In this document: piece by piece, positions 1-9,550 of the stretch
Numbering within the stretch: the first letter of the stretch is position 1
How the letters are laid out: each line of letters opens with the position of its first letter
Assembly (NCBI GenBank): GCA_029204225.1
Contig: CM055104.1
Coordinates: 23,160,285-23,224,284, forward strand
Source of the DNA: Diphasiastrum complanatum
Taxonomy: Eukaryota; Streptophyta; Lycopodiopsida; Lycopodiales; Lycopodiaceae
DNA: 64,000 bases
Direction of reading: 5' to 3'
The notes under the pieces: generated by a model
Seen by the model: only the letters and a program-made list of their open reading frames with translations
Told to the model about the DNA's origin: nothing
The model's database searches: none
Position numbers and translations under genes: made by a program

Positions 1-239
1 ATAAATCTGTAAGAGAAAAATGATCAGTTTGGTAAGTTTAGTAGTAGATGATAAGAAATGACAAAAAAAATCAATGTATTTTAATATATCAATACTTATA
101 GTTGTTCTTTTTGTGATCCTGACGGTTGAATCCTTGCACATTAAAAATGATAGTTTTGTCCTTTTACTTTTTCAAAATGTTCTTTTTGATGATGGATGCA
201 TCAGAACCCAAGAGTTTTTTGAATATTTTCTTGGCACCC

Positions 240-660
240 ATAATCCATTGTCATCTTTCTCATTGTGTACTCCCTCTTGATCCCATGATCATCACAAAAA
301 GCTTTAACTTGGTAGAAATCTACTCACCACCATTTTCACTCCTCAAGCACTTGATTTTGGTAGAGAATTGGAACTCCCTTGCAATCTTGAGCTTAACAAA
401 GATACACTTCATCTTTGCTCTTTAGTAGATATACCCAACATAATGTACATGAATCATCAATAAAGGTTACATACATCTCAGCACCACTATTGCCAATTGT
501 AGTAACTCCATGAATATCCAAATGCACAACTTGAAAAGGCATAGTAGATCTAGATGTAGATCTCTTATAAGGTAACCTATGTGATTTTGACGAAGCACAT
601 TTCATGATTAATGCTAGTTAAGGAACGTGGAAGAGCAATCACAACTTGCTTTCTTGCCAT
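240..660 (-). pseudogene. copia integrase core fragment
   Basis: Read on the minus strand, this encodes the end of the copia integrase zinc region and the start of the catalytic core. I see the stretch SHRLPYKRSTSRSTMPFQVV, then HLDIHG (first catalytic Asp) and YVTFIDD, then a decayed stretch ending in KAFCDDHGIKREYT, the usual segment before the third catalytic residue. Stops and at least one frame change break it after the FIDD motif. The same family is better preserved at 14.4-15.2 kb and 27.6-28.3 kb. It lies just downstream, in minus orientation, of a gag fragment and probably belongs to the same element. Confidence 0.82.
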
Positions 661-696
661 TACCTCCAATGACTTGAAGTTGAGATGCCCCATCCT

Positions 697-1086
697 TTAG
701 TGCCAAACTTCTTGCATTGATGTTTGCTCTCTTGCAACACATCCAACTTGGTTAGCAATAACACAAGCATCAAGCTTGAATAACTTACCTGGCCTTTTTC
801 CTCTTGCAATCATAATATCCTTTTTTCTTGATGATGAAGTACACTTACCAACTTCTTTGAGAAGTTCATGGGTAACATTCATCTCTATCACATGTAGAGC
901 TTTCTTTTCCCTCTTGTCATACCTCCCTTTATGTTTTTGTGCCATGGGTCTTTCCTCCACACCTACAACAATGTCCATCAAATCATTCATCTCAAGGAGA
1001 GACTCCATTCTCACCTTCCAAGTAGAATAGTTTGTAGAGGTAAGCTTATCATTGCCTTCCAACATGAATCCACTTGATATAGCCAT
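697..1086 (-). pseudogene. copia gag N-terminus fused to GAG-pre-integrase segment
   Basis: A 129-codon frame starts at an ATG at 1086. Residues 1-85 resemble the N-terminus of copia gag (STNYSTWKVRMESLLEMND, then ALHVIEMNVTHELLKEVGK), closely related to the gag at 25.4-26.0 kb. From about residue 92 the text becomes the segment before integrase (GKRPGKLFKLDACVIANQ), matching 14.8-15.2 kb. All of gag C-terminus, zinc knuckle and protease is missing, so this is an in-frame internal deletion. The product would be nonfunctional. The leader and a primer site lie upstream at 1087-1673. Confidence 0.85.
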
Positions 1087-1661
1087 GTTGCAATGACTTG
1101 ATCATTTCTTTCAACCTATTCCAATGCACAAAGCACTCTCTTGAATGTAAACAAATGAACTCAAGAAGAAATCACAAAGATATGGAACCTCTCAAATCTC
1201 TTTCTTGCACCAAACCTAGCAAATCCAACACATAGACTGGAAGATACTTGATCAACAAATGATCCACCTACATTCTCATGAAATTTTTCACTTCCTAAAC
1301 TCAAAACACACTCTTGAAAGGTCCAGCAACCTCAAACACAAGAGAGGGTTCTGAAAAAAAATACACACAATTGAATCTTGCAACTTTTGTATGCAAATGC
1401 TACAAAGTTGATATAGTATCTTGAAGAATGCAATAAGACCTATTCATAGCAATTAAAGTCACCACATTCCACCAAGTATGGAGTGACATCGGTCTACTTC
1501 AATTATTTTTCCTTCTATTGAGTCTTGATTTACAAAAAATCAATTCTACACTTGAAAAATGCTTGATTTTTGAGTAGAAATCAATCTAGTATGCTCTAGA
1601 ATTGGTAACTCCTCCAAATCCTTGATAAATCTGGCTGATCCTTCAAGTTACCTACAAGAAA
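1087..1661 (-). other. retrotransposon untranslated leader
   Basis: AT-rich non-coding DNA between the gag start at 1086 and the primer-binding site at 1662-1673. I see no sustained reading frame. Its position fits the 5' leader of the minus-strand copia element. Confidence 0.5.
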
Positions 1662-1673
1662 GCTCTGCTACCA
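1662..1673 (-). other. putative tRNA primer-binding site
   Basis: On the minus strand this reads TGGTAGCAGAGC, one base from TGGTATCAGAGC, the complement of the plant initiator-Met tRNA 3' end used by most plant copia elements. It directly abuts a TG...CA-bounded segment, as a primer site next to a 5' LTR should. Confidence 0.65.
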
Positions 1674-2049
1674 TGTGAAGAAAAATCAGATCATTAAGAT
1701 CCAATCAAACTCTAAGATCTTTGGTTACTAAAAATGATAGCACATCTAGCGCTCAAAGATCTTGTTGTAAACTTAATTCTGATAATAGATGAGTTGCAAC
1801 ATTCTGCCCGTTGTGTGCAATATGTGAATGACTTGTGATGCTTGTCTGTAGTAGATATTACTTCCGCTGTTTTCAATTATTGATTGCTGATTAAACATTA
1901 TCTATTGTTTATAAATTAATATCAGATCTGCAGTGTTAGTCTATAATTCGAAACAAATTAGATCATAGTTTGTAGTTGTAGATACAACTAAATAGAGTCA
2001 ACTCGATCCGAGCTTCTGCATTGGGATCCTCTAATATATGATCCCAACA
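1674..2049 (-). repeat. putative copia 5' LTR, about 376 bp
   Basis: In minus orientation it begins TGTTGGGATC and ends TTCTTCACA directly before the primer site at 1662-1673. No partner LTR is visible, because the element runs off the left edge or is truncated, so the outer boundary is inferred from the TG/CA termini only. Confidence 0.5.
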
Positions 2050-2222
2050 AAATTGGCCATCTACAAGTGATTTGACCTAAAATGACTTTAGGATCACAAA
2101 GATCCAATTTCTATAGTTGAAAATGCTTGATTTGAGTTAGTCATAGAAATTATGGCGCCCTCAAATCCACCGCTGAATTTGATAGAAACACAAAATTTGG
2201 CCTGCAACCTGCTCTGATACTA
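2050..2222 (-). other. second copia leader fragment with primer-binding site
   Basis: Non-coding leader-like DNA ends in a second primer-like site at 2211-2222, reading TAGTATCAGAGC on the minus strand (one mismatch to TGGTATCAGAGC). The stretch resembles the leader at 1560-1660. Having two primer sites 550 bp apart suggests that the LTR at 1674-2049 belongs to an element inserted in the leader of another. Confidence 0.5.
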
Positions 2223-3147
2223 TGTGAAAATATTAGACCCAAAACATATTTAGATCATAAAAAATCTTTAGCCAAGTTTGATCACACATCTAGTTTCATC
2301 AACAACATAGAAATCACTATTTTATGCATGCTAGAATTTGTGAAAAATCTAGAATATTCACACTTGTGGGGAACCACAAAGAAGTGTGAATGATCTTTAC
2401 CATGCTTTATGATGGCCCACAGATCACATGTAGAGTAGTACTACAATCTACCATCAGATTTTATGGCTAAAGCATAATCCAGAATGCTACTGATCAAATC
2501 TTCATTAAGACCTCATCAAAAGGAAAGTACACAAGCAAAAATATGTATGAAGAATGCCTTCTACTCGAGTTAGAGAGAGAATACAAAAACAAGCAAAATA
2601 GTGCGAGATCCAATTTTGACATTATGTCACCAAGATAGATTGATTCATCATTCATAATATGAGAGAACGTCATGTAAATATATAGGAGAAGATGTAGCTT
2701 TTGGTACTACTAGCATGCAACCACATTTAGCCACCTCAAAGAGTGTAATCTACCAAACTATTGACCAGCTTGCATGCAAAGATTGCACCTAGCTTCTATC
2801 TACTTTCTACAAATGTCAATTTCTCAACTAGATATTTATGCATGTGTCCATTACAATATTTGCATGCTTTGCATGTCACAATGAAAACTTAGGAGGCAAT
2901 GTTCTTGAACTACCTAGAGTTCCTACTAGCCCAAATTTGGCCATTTCTATGTCTAAATCTACGTGCATGTCATATTTGACCAATCTAGACATTGTGAATA
3001 TCACAAATAACAATTAGACTTAAATGCATGAGACAGCTCAAGTTTTTACATGGTAGAGAATGATATTTACAGCTTGTAAATGTACATGTATGATGAAAAA
3101 TTTCATCAACCCCTATAGTCAAGTTGAATGGCTTTTTATTCTTCACA
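2223..3147 (-). repeat. putative copia LTR, about 925 bp
   Basis: In minus orientation it starts TGTGAAGAATAAAAAG and ends ATATTTTCACA next to the primer site at 2211-2222. On the other side, 3148-3163 reads as a polypurine-like TTTTTAGGAG in minus orientation, which normally lies inside an element just before its 3' LTR. The segment is non-coding and shares layout and words with the LTRs at 15.25-15.97, 28.28-29.01 and 47.2-48.0 kb. Confidence 0.5.
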
Positions 3148-3190
3148 CTCCTAAAAAGTTATCAACTTGTCTTGATCACTTGAACTTCCC

Positions 3191-3894
3191 AGATTTGGCC
3201 CTTACCTTCTAATACTTTGATTCAACTGTGGCTTCAGATTGCTGGCCCACTTCTTGAGGCAATGGGTTTTTTCTTGGTGCTTTTCCATTCTGAGATTAAC
3301 ATGGCCCTTCACGCTTATGCCACTTGGGATGCGTCGCGCTTTCACTTCCTGTACCAAGGTACCACATACAAGGTCAGGATTAACGCAAACTCGATGGTCA
3401 CCATTGGCATTATGTCTGGTGATCGTTAGCCCATCTCCCATCGTCAGGCAAAAAGCCTGATCAAATTTTTCGTCGCCAAGACTGCACCAGAGGTCCCCAT
3501 CCAAACTAACAATGGTTACCTGATAGATGCTATTACGGAACCAGTTATACATGCGGTTGCACATCTGTTGAACAGCTTTCTAGTTGTTTCAACATTTTGC
3601 AAGGACAGAATCCAGTCCACGCTGCTGAGTTAGATAGTGGAATCCTTCCTGGCATTCCATGGCCCCACGGTTGTGCCATACGACTGGAACGCCTTCCTCA
3701 TTCATGAACTAACCATCTCCATCAAACCCAACAACCATGAGCATATCGCAGCAGGTCTCCTGTTGTGTAATTTTTCCTGTGCACTTGTGGCGGCGAAAGT
3801 GCGGGCTTCCGCCGCTCCAGCCTTTTATCTTCCATCGTGCTGCACACTAACCTTTATTTGCCATCTGCCACATCAACATCCTCCCAATCCGTAG
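3191..3894 (+). pseudogene. gypsy-like gag N-terminal domain, copy A
   Basis: This is a near-identical but 5'-truncated copy of the gag at 62.5-63.2 kb. Similarity starts abruptly at about 3191. Recognisable stretches are GPLLEAMGFFLVLFHSEINM, RFHFLYQGTTYKVRINANSM and YDWNAFLIHELTISIKPNNH. A TAG at 3427-3429 replaces the CAG found in the other copy, and a second in-frame TAG at 3631-3633 is shared by both copies. I recognise no Pfam-type capsid motif. The gag assignment comes from the position of the other copy directly downstream of a gypsy pol and LTR. Confidence 0.65.
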
Positions 3895-4807
3895 TTACTG
3901 ACACAACAACCAGTAAGAGAATGTGTGGCGCTGCCCCTTCCTCCTCATCTCCACCTACCACTAGACGATGTACCACCGCCACTTCTTCTTTTGTACAACA
4001 TCCTCCTCCTGTCTCTGTTGCCACTACTCCTCTTTCTGTTCCATCCACGACTGCTTCTGTTTCAATTCTCGTTTCCTCTGTTGATATCACTTCAATTTTT
4101 GTTCCATTATCCACTACCCCTTCCATCGCTATCGCATCCTCCATCGCCCTTGTCTCCACCGTTGCTCCTCTCCAGTTTAATCCCTCTGATTCTCAGTTGT
4201 CTCTGGACACTCTGCTGTGGATGCAAGTCATCAACTTTTCACCCCCACATCAGACCATTTCTGCTCCATCCTCGCATTTCGTGCTCACACCACACTTCAG
4301 TTCCCCTCTATTTCACCCATCCTCTCGTTTGGACAAACCGTTCCCACTCCCGTTTCCACTGTTGTTTCTCTCGTCCCATCTGTTTTGCCACCCATCCTCT
4401 CGTTTGGACAAACCGTTCCCACTGCTGTTTCTCTCGCCCCACCTATTTCGCCACCAAAGGTTGTCGAGAGCAACCAACCATTGTCTGATGACGCATTTAT
4501 TCAGACAATTTTCATACCATCACCAAATCGGACAGATCCTACCGCCCCAAATGACAAAAGGTCCCCCGAGAACCTGATTGAAGATAACGATGACGACGCT
4601 CCACAAGTCGTTGGGGCCGCTACAACACAAGCCCCTCTCAATGCCAGCATACCGGTTGTTCCAACAAACTTAACGATGGCGTACCAAACCTTGGGAACAT
4701 ACATCCAGGAGCTGGTAGTAGCCAGAGCCATTTTGGACAAGCAACACCCGGTTGCGAGTGGAATCTACGAAGCTACAGCAAGAGCTTATCATAGCTCAAC
4801 AACATGA
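3895..4807 (+). pseudogene. gag continuation: Ser/Thr/Pro-rich linker and acidic segment, copy A
   Basis: A low-complexity Ser/Thr/Pro-rich coding stretch of more than 100 codons is followed by ILSFGQTVPT, which occurs twice as part of a 72-bp direct duplication (about 4316-4454). An acidic segment (IEDNDDDAPQVVGAATTQAP) follows. A private frameshift lies near 4290. Copy B at 63.2-64.0 kb has a different frameshift, so the two copies decayed independently after separation. Confidence 0.6.
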
Positions 4808-6300
4808 ACAAGAAGAGAACTGAGAGATCCCCAAGCTGCAGCAGAAGGAAGATGGCCTCAACCAATATATCCAAAGCCTCTCCAAAGCTTTGATAAAGGC
4901 CTCCACGAATATGTGAGAGCTTCAATCTGAAGCATCCCAACGGCTGGCTCTCCTACAGGCGCAACTACAAATTTATGAAGTAGAAAATACGCACTTGGGG
5001 ACGGAAGTGAAAGACTTACAAAGTGAAAAACTCGCATGGCTAGCTCAACCTGCACCAAACTCAAGGCCGCTCTCTCAAGCAGAGATGAATCTCTTTAGGC
5101 ATCAGGTGCAGGTATATAATCAAACGTTAAACAACTACCAGGTAGAGTTCGGCAAGTATCGGGCAAGCGCAAGTCACGAGCTCACCTAGGCCAAACAAGC
5201 CCTCAAGGCTTGCCAGTAGTACATGGAGAAGAAGACCCAACCCACCCCAGTGGTGATCCCATCACCTCCAGGTTTTGATGCTGCACAAACCAGCACGAGC
5301 CAGGACCAAGGCCAACAAGCAGCAGGGGGGTTAAGTCAAGATCAATTGAGGGTCCGAAGGCCAAGACCAGGGACCAGCTGATACGGGTGCTAACACACAA
5401 GACCAAGGCCATGATGCAGGTCTGAGCCAAAGCCAAGAGGAAGGACAGAACTCATCATCAAGAGGTTCGCCCACCATTTCTGCCAACCGGGCCTTCCAAA
5501 GACCGAAGTCCGTGGAGGAGAAAATAATCAAATTTCTATCTAAGTATCCCCACGAGTCATCCAGAGGCGGCTGGTAGATATCATTTTCAGCTCAGACAAT
5601 AAAAAGCAACGAGCTGCAAGCATTACCCGCCCTCCAAACACAGCCAGAGTGGCATCAGCAGCACTTTGAAAGAGACCCTACGGCCATCAAGACCTATGTA
5701 ACAAGTCTGCAACAACTACGGGTGATGCACACGACAATCCAAATGGGTAGAATGTGGCACCCCTCTGGACAAGATCACGATTCGAAATTTCAATTGGCCG
5801 AGAATTCTCTCAGAGCACGATTGGGATACGGATGTAGATGCCCGAAGGGCTCTCACCACACTTGCCAATAAATATTTCAACTGCCCTAATCCAACAATCC
5901 GCGCGACAGCCACTTACGCCTGGAACTTAGAGCATTTAATGGGGATTGAAACTAAATGGGACAATCCCCCCCCCCCCCCCCCATATTCTTTGATCCTAAT
6001 AAGGCGCTAGCTTTCGACAAAGTTGAAGATCAGCTGCCAGTCGCTCGTGTCTATTATTGAGCTGGCTTCCTTGGCGATCCCTGGACGCGCAGATTCCAAG
6101 CGTGGGTCAACCAAGATTGGCTGACAGGAGTCCACAAGTCCCGTCACATGACCAAGGACTTGAAGAATCTGGACCACATTAATTTCATGGAAGATGTCAC
6201 GGGCTACCTGATCAACCAAAGGCTGGCCAAGAGATCCTTCTACTAAACCGGTAGAGTGCCGAGGGACCGACACTACTTTAGGCCGTGGGTCCTGTTGGGG
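4808..6300 (+). pseudogene. decayed C-terminal part of the same gag
   Basis: Fragments in shifting frames include a Gln/Leu-rich probable coiled coil (about 4850-5190, with YEVENTHLGTEVKDLQSEKL), a Gln/Gly-rich linker (about 5270-5460), and a later stretch with WVNQDWLTGVHKSRHM and DHINFMEDVTGYLINQ (about 6090-6230). At least six stops or frameshifts interrupt it. No zinc knuckle is visible. The window ends before copy B reaches this part, so only this copy shows it. Confidence 0.45.
5966..5982. repeat. poly-C tract of 17 bp
   Basis: Seventeen consecutive C within the decayed gag. It shifts the frame and may be a slippage or sequencing-length artefact. Confidence 0.9.
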
Positions 6301-6837
6301 GAATTCCCGACCAATTGTAAATAAATAAAATCGTCCAGTAAAATGTGTTGCGAGGGCATGGCATCCTGCGTGTATAATGATGCCCATGGCCCAATGAGCA
6401 CGCAAACTAAGTTGTAAGTAAAATAATAGGCTTGGGCCCTTTGTAATTCAAATAAAACTTGAGGCCCAAAGTCAATTTTAAACTTAGAGTATATTTTTTT
6501 AGAGTTGGGTCCAATTTTGGACTCACATGAATCTTGTGATTTCCAATGTACTTTTTGTGGATCCTTGGATCAAGTTGGGTCCAAGATGAATGGATATGAT
6601 CAATGCAGATATTAGCCAATAGGATTTTGGGGCAAGGGCCTTCCCCATTTTATAAAAAGGCACCATTTGTACTCTATTTCCATGCTTAATGAGAAGGAGG
6701 AAACTCTACCAATTTGGGAAGAGAAGCATCCTCACTTGCTATTCAATGCTTGCTATTGCTCTTGTTGTTTTCATTTGCTTTCAAGTTCATGCTTTTTGAT
6801 TTCAATAGTTTATGTTTCTCCCTTAGCAAGTACAATG
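6301..6837 (+). repeat. LTR-like non-coding segment with TATA box
   Basis: No coding signal. TATAAAAA at 6651-6658 in a GC-rich setting, followed by a T-rich stretch, resembles an LTR promoter region in plus orientation. A plus-strand copia fragment starts at about 6838 with no primer site between them, so the join is probably a deletion or insertion boundary. Confidence 0.4.
6651..6658 (+). promoter_or_regulatory. candidate TATA box of an LTR promoter
   Basis: TATAAAAA followed by GGCACC, in an LTR-like segment. No transcript evidence is available. Confidence 0.35.
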
Positions 6838-7165
6838 AGCATTTGCCATATCTAGGTGCAAAAAGATCAATCTATACTGCTAATGATGTAGAGTGTAGAA
6901 CTGAAGGAATAGGTAGTATTCCACTGCATGCATCATCATCAAAATCTTTTTGCTTGCATGATGTACTTTATGTACCTAGACTAACCAAAAATCTCATTAG
7001 TGTAGGACAGTTGTTTGATAGTGGATTGGATGTCAAGTTTCAAGTTGACAAGTGCATAATCTCAAGAGAAAATGAAGATATTGCTAGAGGATCTAGGATT
7101 GGAAAGTTGTACAAACTAGATTCTAGGGAGAGTGCTAACATTTCAGATAATGCTTATGAGACCAA
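6838..7165 (+). pseudogene. copia protease tail / GAG-pre-integrase fragment
   Basis: The frame reads IYTANDVECRTEGIGSIPLH, then FCLHDVLYVPRLTKNLISVG and CIISRENEDIARGSRIGKLY. That is the conserved end of copia protease plus the segment leading to integrase. It is cut at about 7165, where gypsy protease sequence begins in another frame. Neither the protease active site nor the integrase zinc finger is present. Confidence 0.85.
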
Positions 7166-7334
7166 GGTTCTTCAATGGATGCATTTTAGATAGTGTACCC
7201 ATAGATTTTGGATCCAGTGTAAATATAATTACTTAAGAGACAGCGTATGAGCTAGGCATTCACCACAGAATAGTGCCTACACTTAGACACCTGAGATTAG
7301 CAGATGCAATTAGGAGAACTCCAATAGGGAGTTG
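7166..7334 (+). pseudogene. gypsy protease N-terminal half
   Basis: In frame with the codon at 7204 it reads IDFGSSVNIIT, one stop, ETAYELGI, then RHLRLADAIRRTPIG. This is the retropepsin pattern D-x-G-(A/S)-S...LRLADG. The usual Ser/Thr after the catalytic Asp is Phe here. The rest of the protease lies on the opposite strand at 7741-8022, showing that the chain was cut by an inversion. Confidence 0.75.
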
Positions 7335-7740
7335 TCTTAGGCCTCTCGCTCTGTAGCGGAATAATTTTTTTTAGATGTTGCTAGTTGTCTACCAGCATAA
7401 TAAATTGGATAATCAATTTTTTGATCATCCTTTTGGCTAAGCACTGCACCAATTGCAAATGATGAAATACATATATGTGAAATTTCTTAGTCCAATCTGG
7501 AGGTCTATCTCCAGTTTCTTCTGCTAAGGATTGTTTTAATTTTTTGAAAGTGTCCTGGTGATCTTGTGACCAGTGATATTTAACAGATTTCTTTAATAAA
7601 CCTGTTAAGGGAGTTACTACTATAGCATATTCTTTTATTATCCTACGATAGTATCCTACGTGGCCTAAAAATCTCCTAAGCTCACGTAGATTAGTTGGTT
7701 CATTCAATTCTAAATACCAACCTCTCCCCTTCATCAGTCC
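7335..7740 (-). pseudogene. gypsy RT C-terminal end and start of RNase H (inverted)
   Basis: On the minus strand: NLRELRRFLGHVGYYRRIIK, the conserved RT thumb region of gypsy elements, then SVKYHWSQDHQDTFKKLKQS, and at the end YYAGRQLATSKKNYSATERE, the RNase H segment. The chain stops at about 7341 exactly where the plus strand would need to continue. Its missing continuation (IYSVKKFRHYLL) starts at 8025 on the plus strand. The homologous RNase H start of the sister copy lies at 49.96-50.1 kb. Confidence 0.85.
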
Positions 7741-8022
7741 TTACAGAATGAACTCCTTCACCCTCTGAAGTATAACTTCAGGAAGATGTAGGCGTCTCAC
7801 CTTCATATTTATCCTTCTCCCAGGATATAGTAATTTATTTATGGCTCTTTCCTTCTGATGTTGCCATCCGGTCTCGGAAGGTAATCTCCTTCTTCCCCAG
7901 TGGGTAATAACATCGGCTTCATATAGCCATGGTCTCCCTAATAAGTCTTTGTAAGATGATTCCCAAGTGGTTTTTAATATAAAGAAGTCCATCAAAAACT
8001 TATGGTCACCAATGTCAACGCA
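7741..8022 (-). pseudogene. gypsy protease C-terminal half (inverted)
   Basis: On the minus strand from 8022: VDIGDHKFLMDFFILKTTWE, then LLGRPWLYEADVITHWGRRR. The LLGRPWL motif marks the C-terminal half of gypsy proteases. It ends at 7741 and is followed almost directly by the RT thumb region, so linker, RT fingers and palm (with the catalytic YxDD equivalent) were deleted before or during the rearrangement. Confidence 0.82.
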
Positions 8023-8215
8023 TGATCTACTCAGTGAAAAAATTTAGACATTATCTTCTAGAATACTCTTTTGTTTTTCATGTAGACCATTATGCATTGA
8101 AGCATCCAGTAAATAAACCTGACCTTTTGAGAAGAATAGCTAGATGGGCTCTTATTAGATGAATTTGATTATCAAGTAGAGTTATGAAGGGGGAAGGACC
8201 ACCAAAACACTGAAT
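8023..8215 (+). pseudogene. gypsy RNase H remainder
   Basis: Begins IYSVKKFRHYLLEYSFVFHV, then DHYALKHPVNKPDLLRRIARW, the C-terminal part of gypsy RNase H. Stops follow near 8160. The upstream part of the domain is on the minus strand at 7341-7450. Confidence 0.82.
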
Positions 8216-9550
8216 ATATATCATGGTTTAAAACTAAAGATCAATTTGAACCAATTCAGATGAATTCCTAGATGAGCACGTAATGCACATTCAAGCGAAA
8301 TCATCCATTTATGAATATATTATTAATTTCTTACAAGATCAAATTTATCCTGATCATTTCAATAAACAGCAGAAGATAGTTTTTCTTGCAAAAGTAGGAC
8401 CCTACACGATTATAGATAAGGTACTATATAAATTAGGAGCTAATGATAACCTTCACCGCTGTTCTAACCCATCGAAACCACCACCGTAATAAGTGCACTA
8501 CATGATTCGGGGGGCCATTATGCGCTTAAAAATATTGTCAAAAAAATTCTAAATGCTAAGTATTGGTGGCCCACACTTTATAGAGACGTTAAACTTTTCA
8601 TTCAAAAATGTGATCCATGTTAGAGGATGGGGAAACATAGCTTCGCGACACACTGGCCACTTACACGAATCATTCCTTTAGCACCGTTTGAGAGGTGGGA
8701 AATAGATTTCGTAGGGGCTATCAAGCCAACCACTCACAAAACCCGCCATGGTTATATTCTCGTTGCAATGGACTATGCTACCAAGAGAGCAGAGGCCGAA
8801 GCTACAGTTAAAAATGATGCCAAAATTGTGGCAAAGTTTTTGTTTTAAAACATCATCACTTGTTATGGATGTCCCTTAGAACTTGTAAGTGATAGGGGCA
8901 CCCATTCTCTTAATCAAACCATTGAAGCCAAGTTATCGTATTTCTCCATCACACATCGTCAAACCACTTTGTATAATCCTAAAGCAAATGGACTTACTGA
9001 GCGAACTAACGGAATCTTGAGCAAAATTTTGAACAAAGTGACAGAAACACATTCTTCTGATTGGGATCAGAAGTTATCATGAGTTTTATGGGCATACCGA
9101 ACTGCCGAGAAAATTACAACTAGGCAGACACCATATCACCTTGTATATGGAATGCACCTGATATTACCCATCGAATTTGAAGTTCCAACCTTCTGCATTG
9201 ATTGTGAGGAACGGGTGGATAAAAATGACAGCCTCCAAGTGCAAATGATTGCTCTCACGCAGTTGGAGGATGACCGTCAGTTAGCATTAATAGAAACTGA
9301 ACGGGTCCAAAATAAAATAAAAGATAATGTTGATCAATCGATCAAAAGATTCAAATTTAAACATGGAGACTACGTGCTTTTGTATGACAACAGACACATG
9401 TTGTTTCCAGGGAAATTACACACAAGATGGATGGGACCTTATAAGGTCATTGAAGTCTTTAACAATGGATCGTTACAGTTACCAGATCTTGAAGGACATT
9501 TATCTGATACTCGAGTAAATGTATCAAGTGTGAAGCCATACTATGATTGA
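8216..9550 (+). pseudogene. gypsy integrase with intact polyprotein C-terminus
   Basis: Three same-element segments. First comes a spacer with IYPDHFNKQQKIVFLAKVGP. Next is the HHCC finger (GGHYALKNI...KCDPC). Then comes the catalytic core with EIDFVGAI (Asp), VSDRGTH (Asp) and LTERTNG (Glu), so all three catalytic residues are still encoded. The C-terminal domain has GPYKVIEVFNNGSLQLPDLE and ends at 9550. Stops occur after KCDPC, at FLF/NII and near 9080. No chromodomain is visible. Confidence 0.88.

Larger units (their letters stand above)
7166..9550 (+). mobile_element. gypsy pol with internal inversion and reverse transcriptase deletion
   Basis: Plus-strand gypsy pol in the order protease N-terminus, inverted block (about 7335-8023), RNase H remainder, integrase, then the polyprotein stop at 9550. 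The inverted block carries the protease C-terminus and the RT tail/RNase H start on the minus strand. Flipping that block puts all domains in the normal PR-RT-RNase H-IN order. Most of the RT is deleted inside the block. The same family is present at 48.9-51.1 kb on the minus strand. Confidence 0.8.

Noticed and set aside
3854-4159. Glu/Val/Thr-rich ORF on the minus strand (also 63170-63505)
   Set aside because: Mirror image of the Ser/Thr/Pro-rich plus frame.
3837-4577. Several overlapping long frames in the Ser/Thr/Pro-rich gag region
   Set aside because: Low-complexity CT-rich DNA keeps all three frames open; only one gag frame is likely real and its shifts are described under the gag entries.
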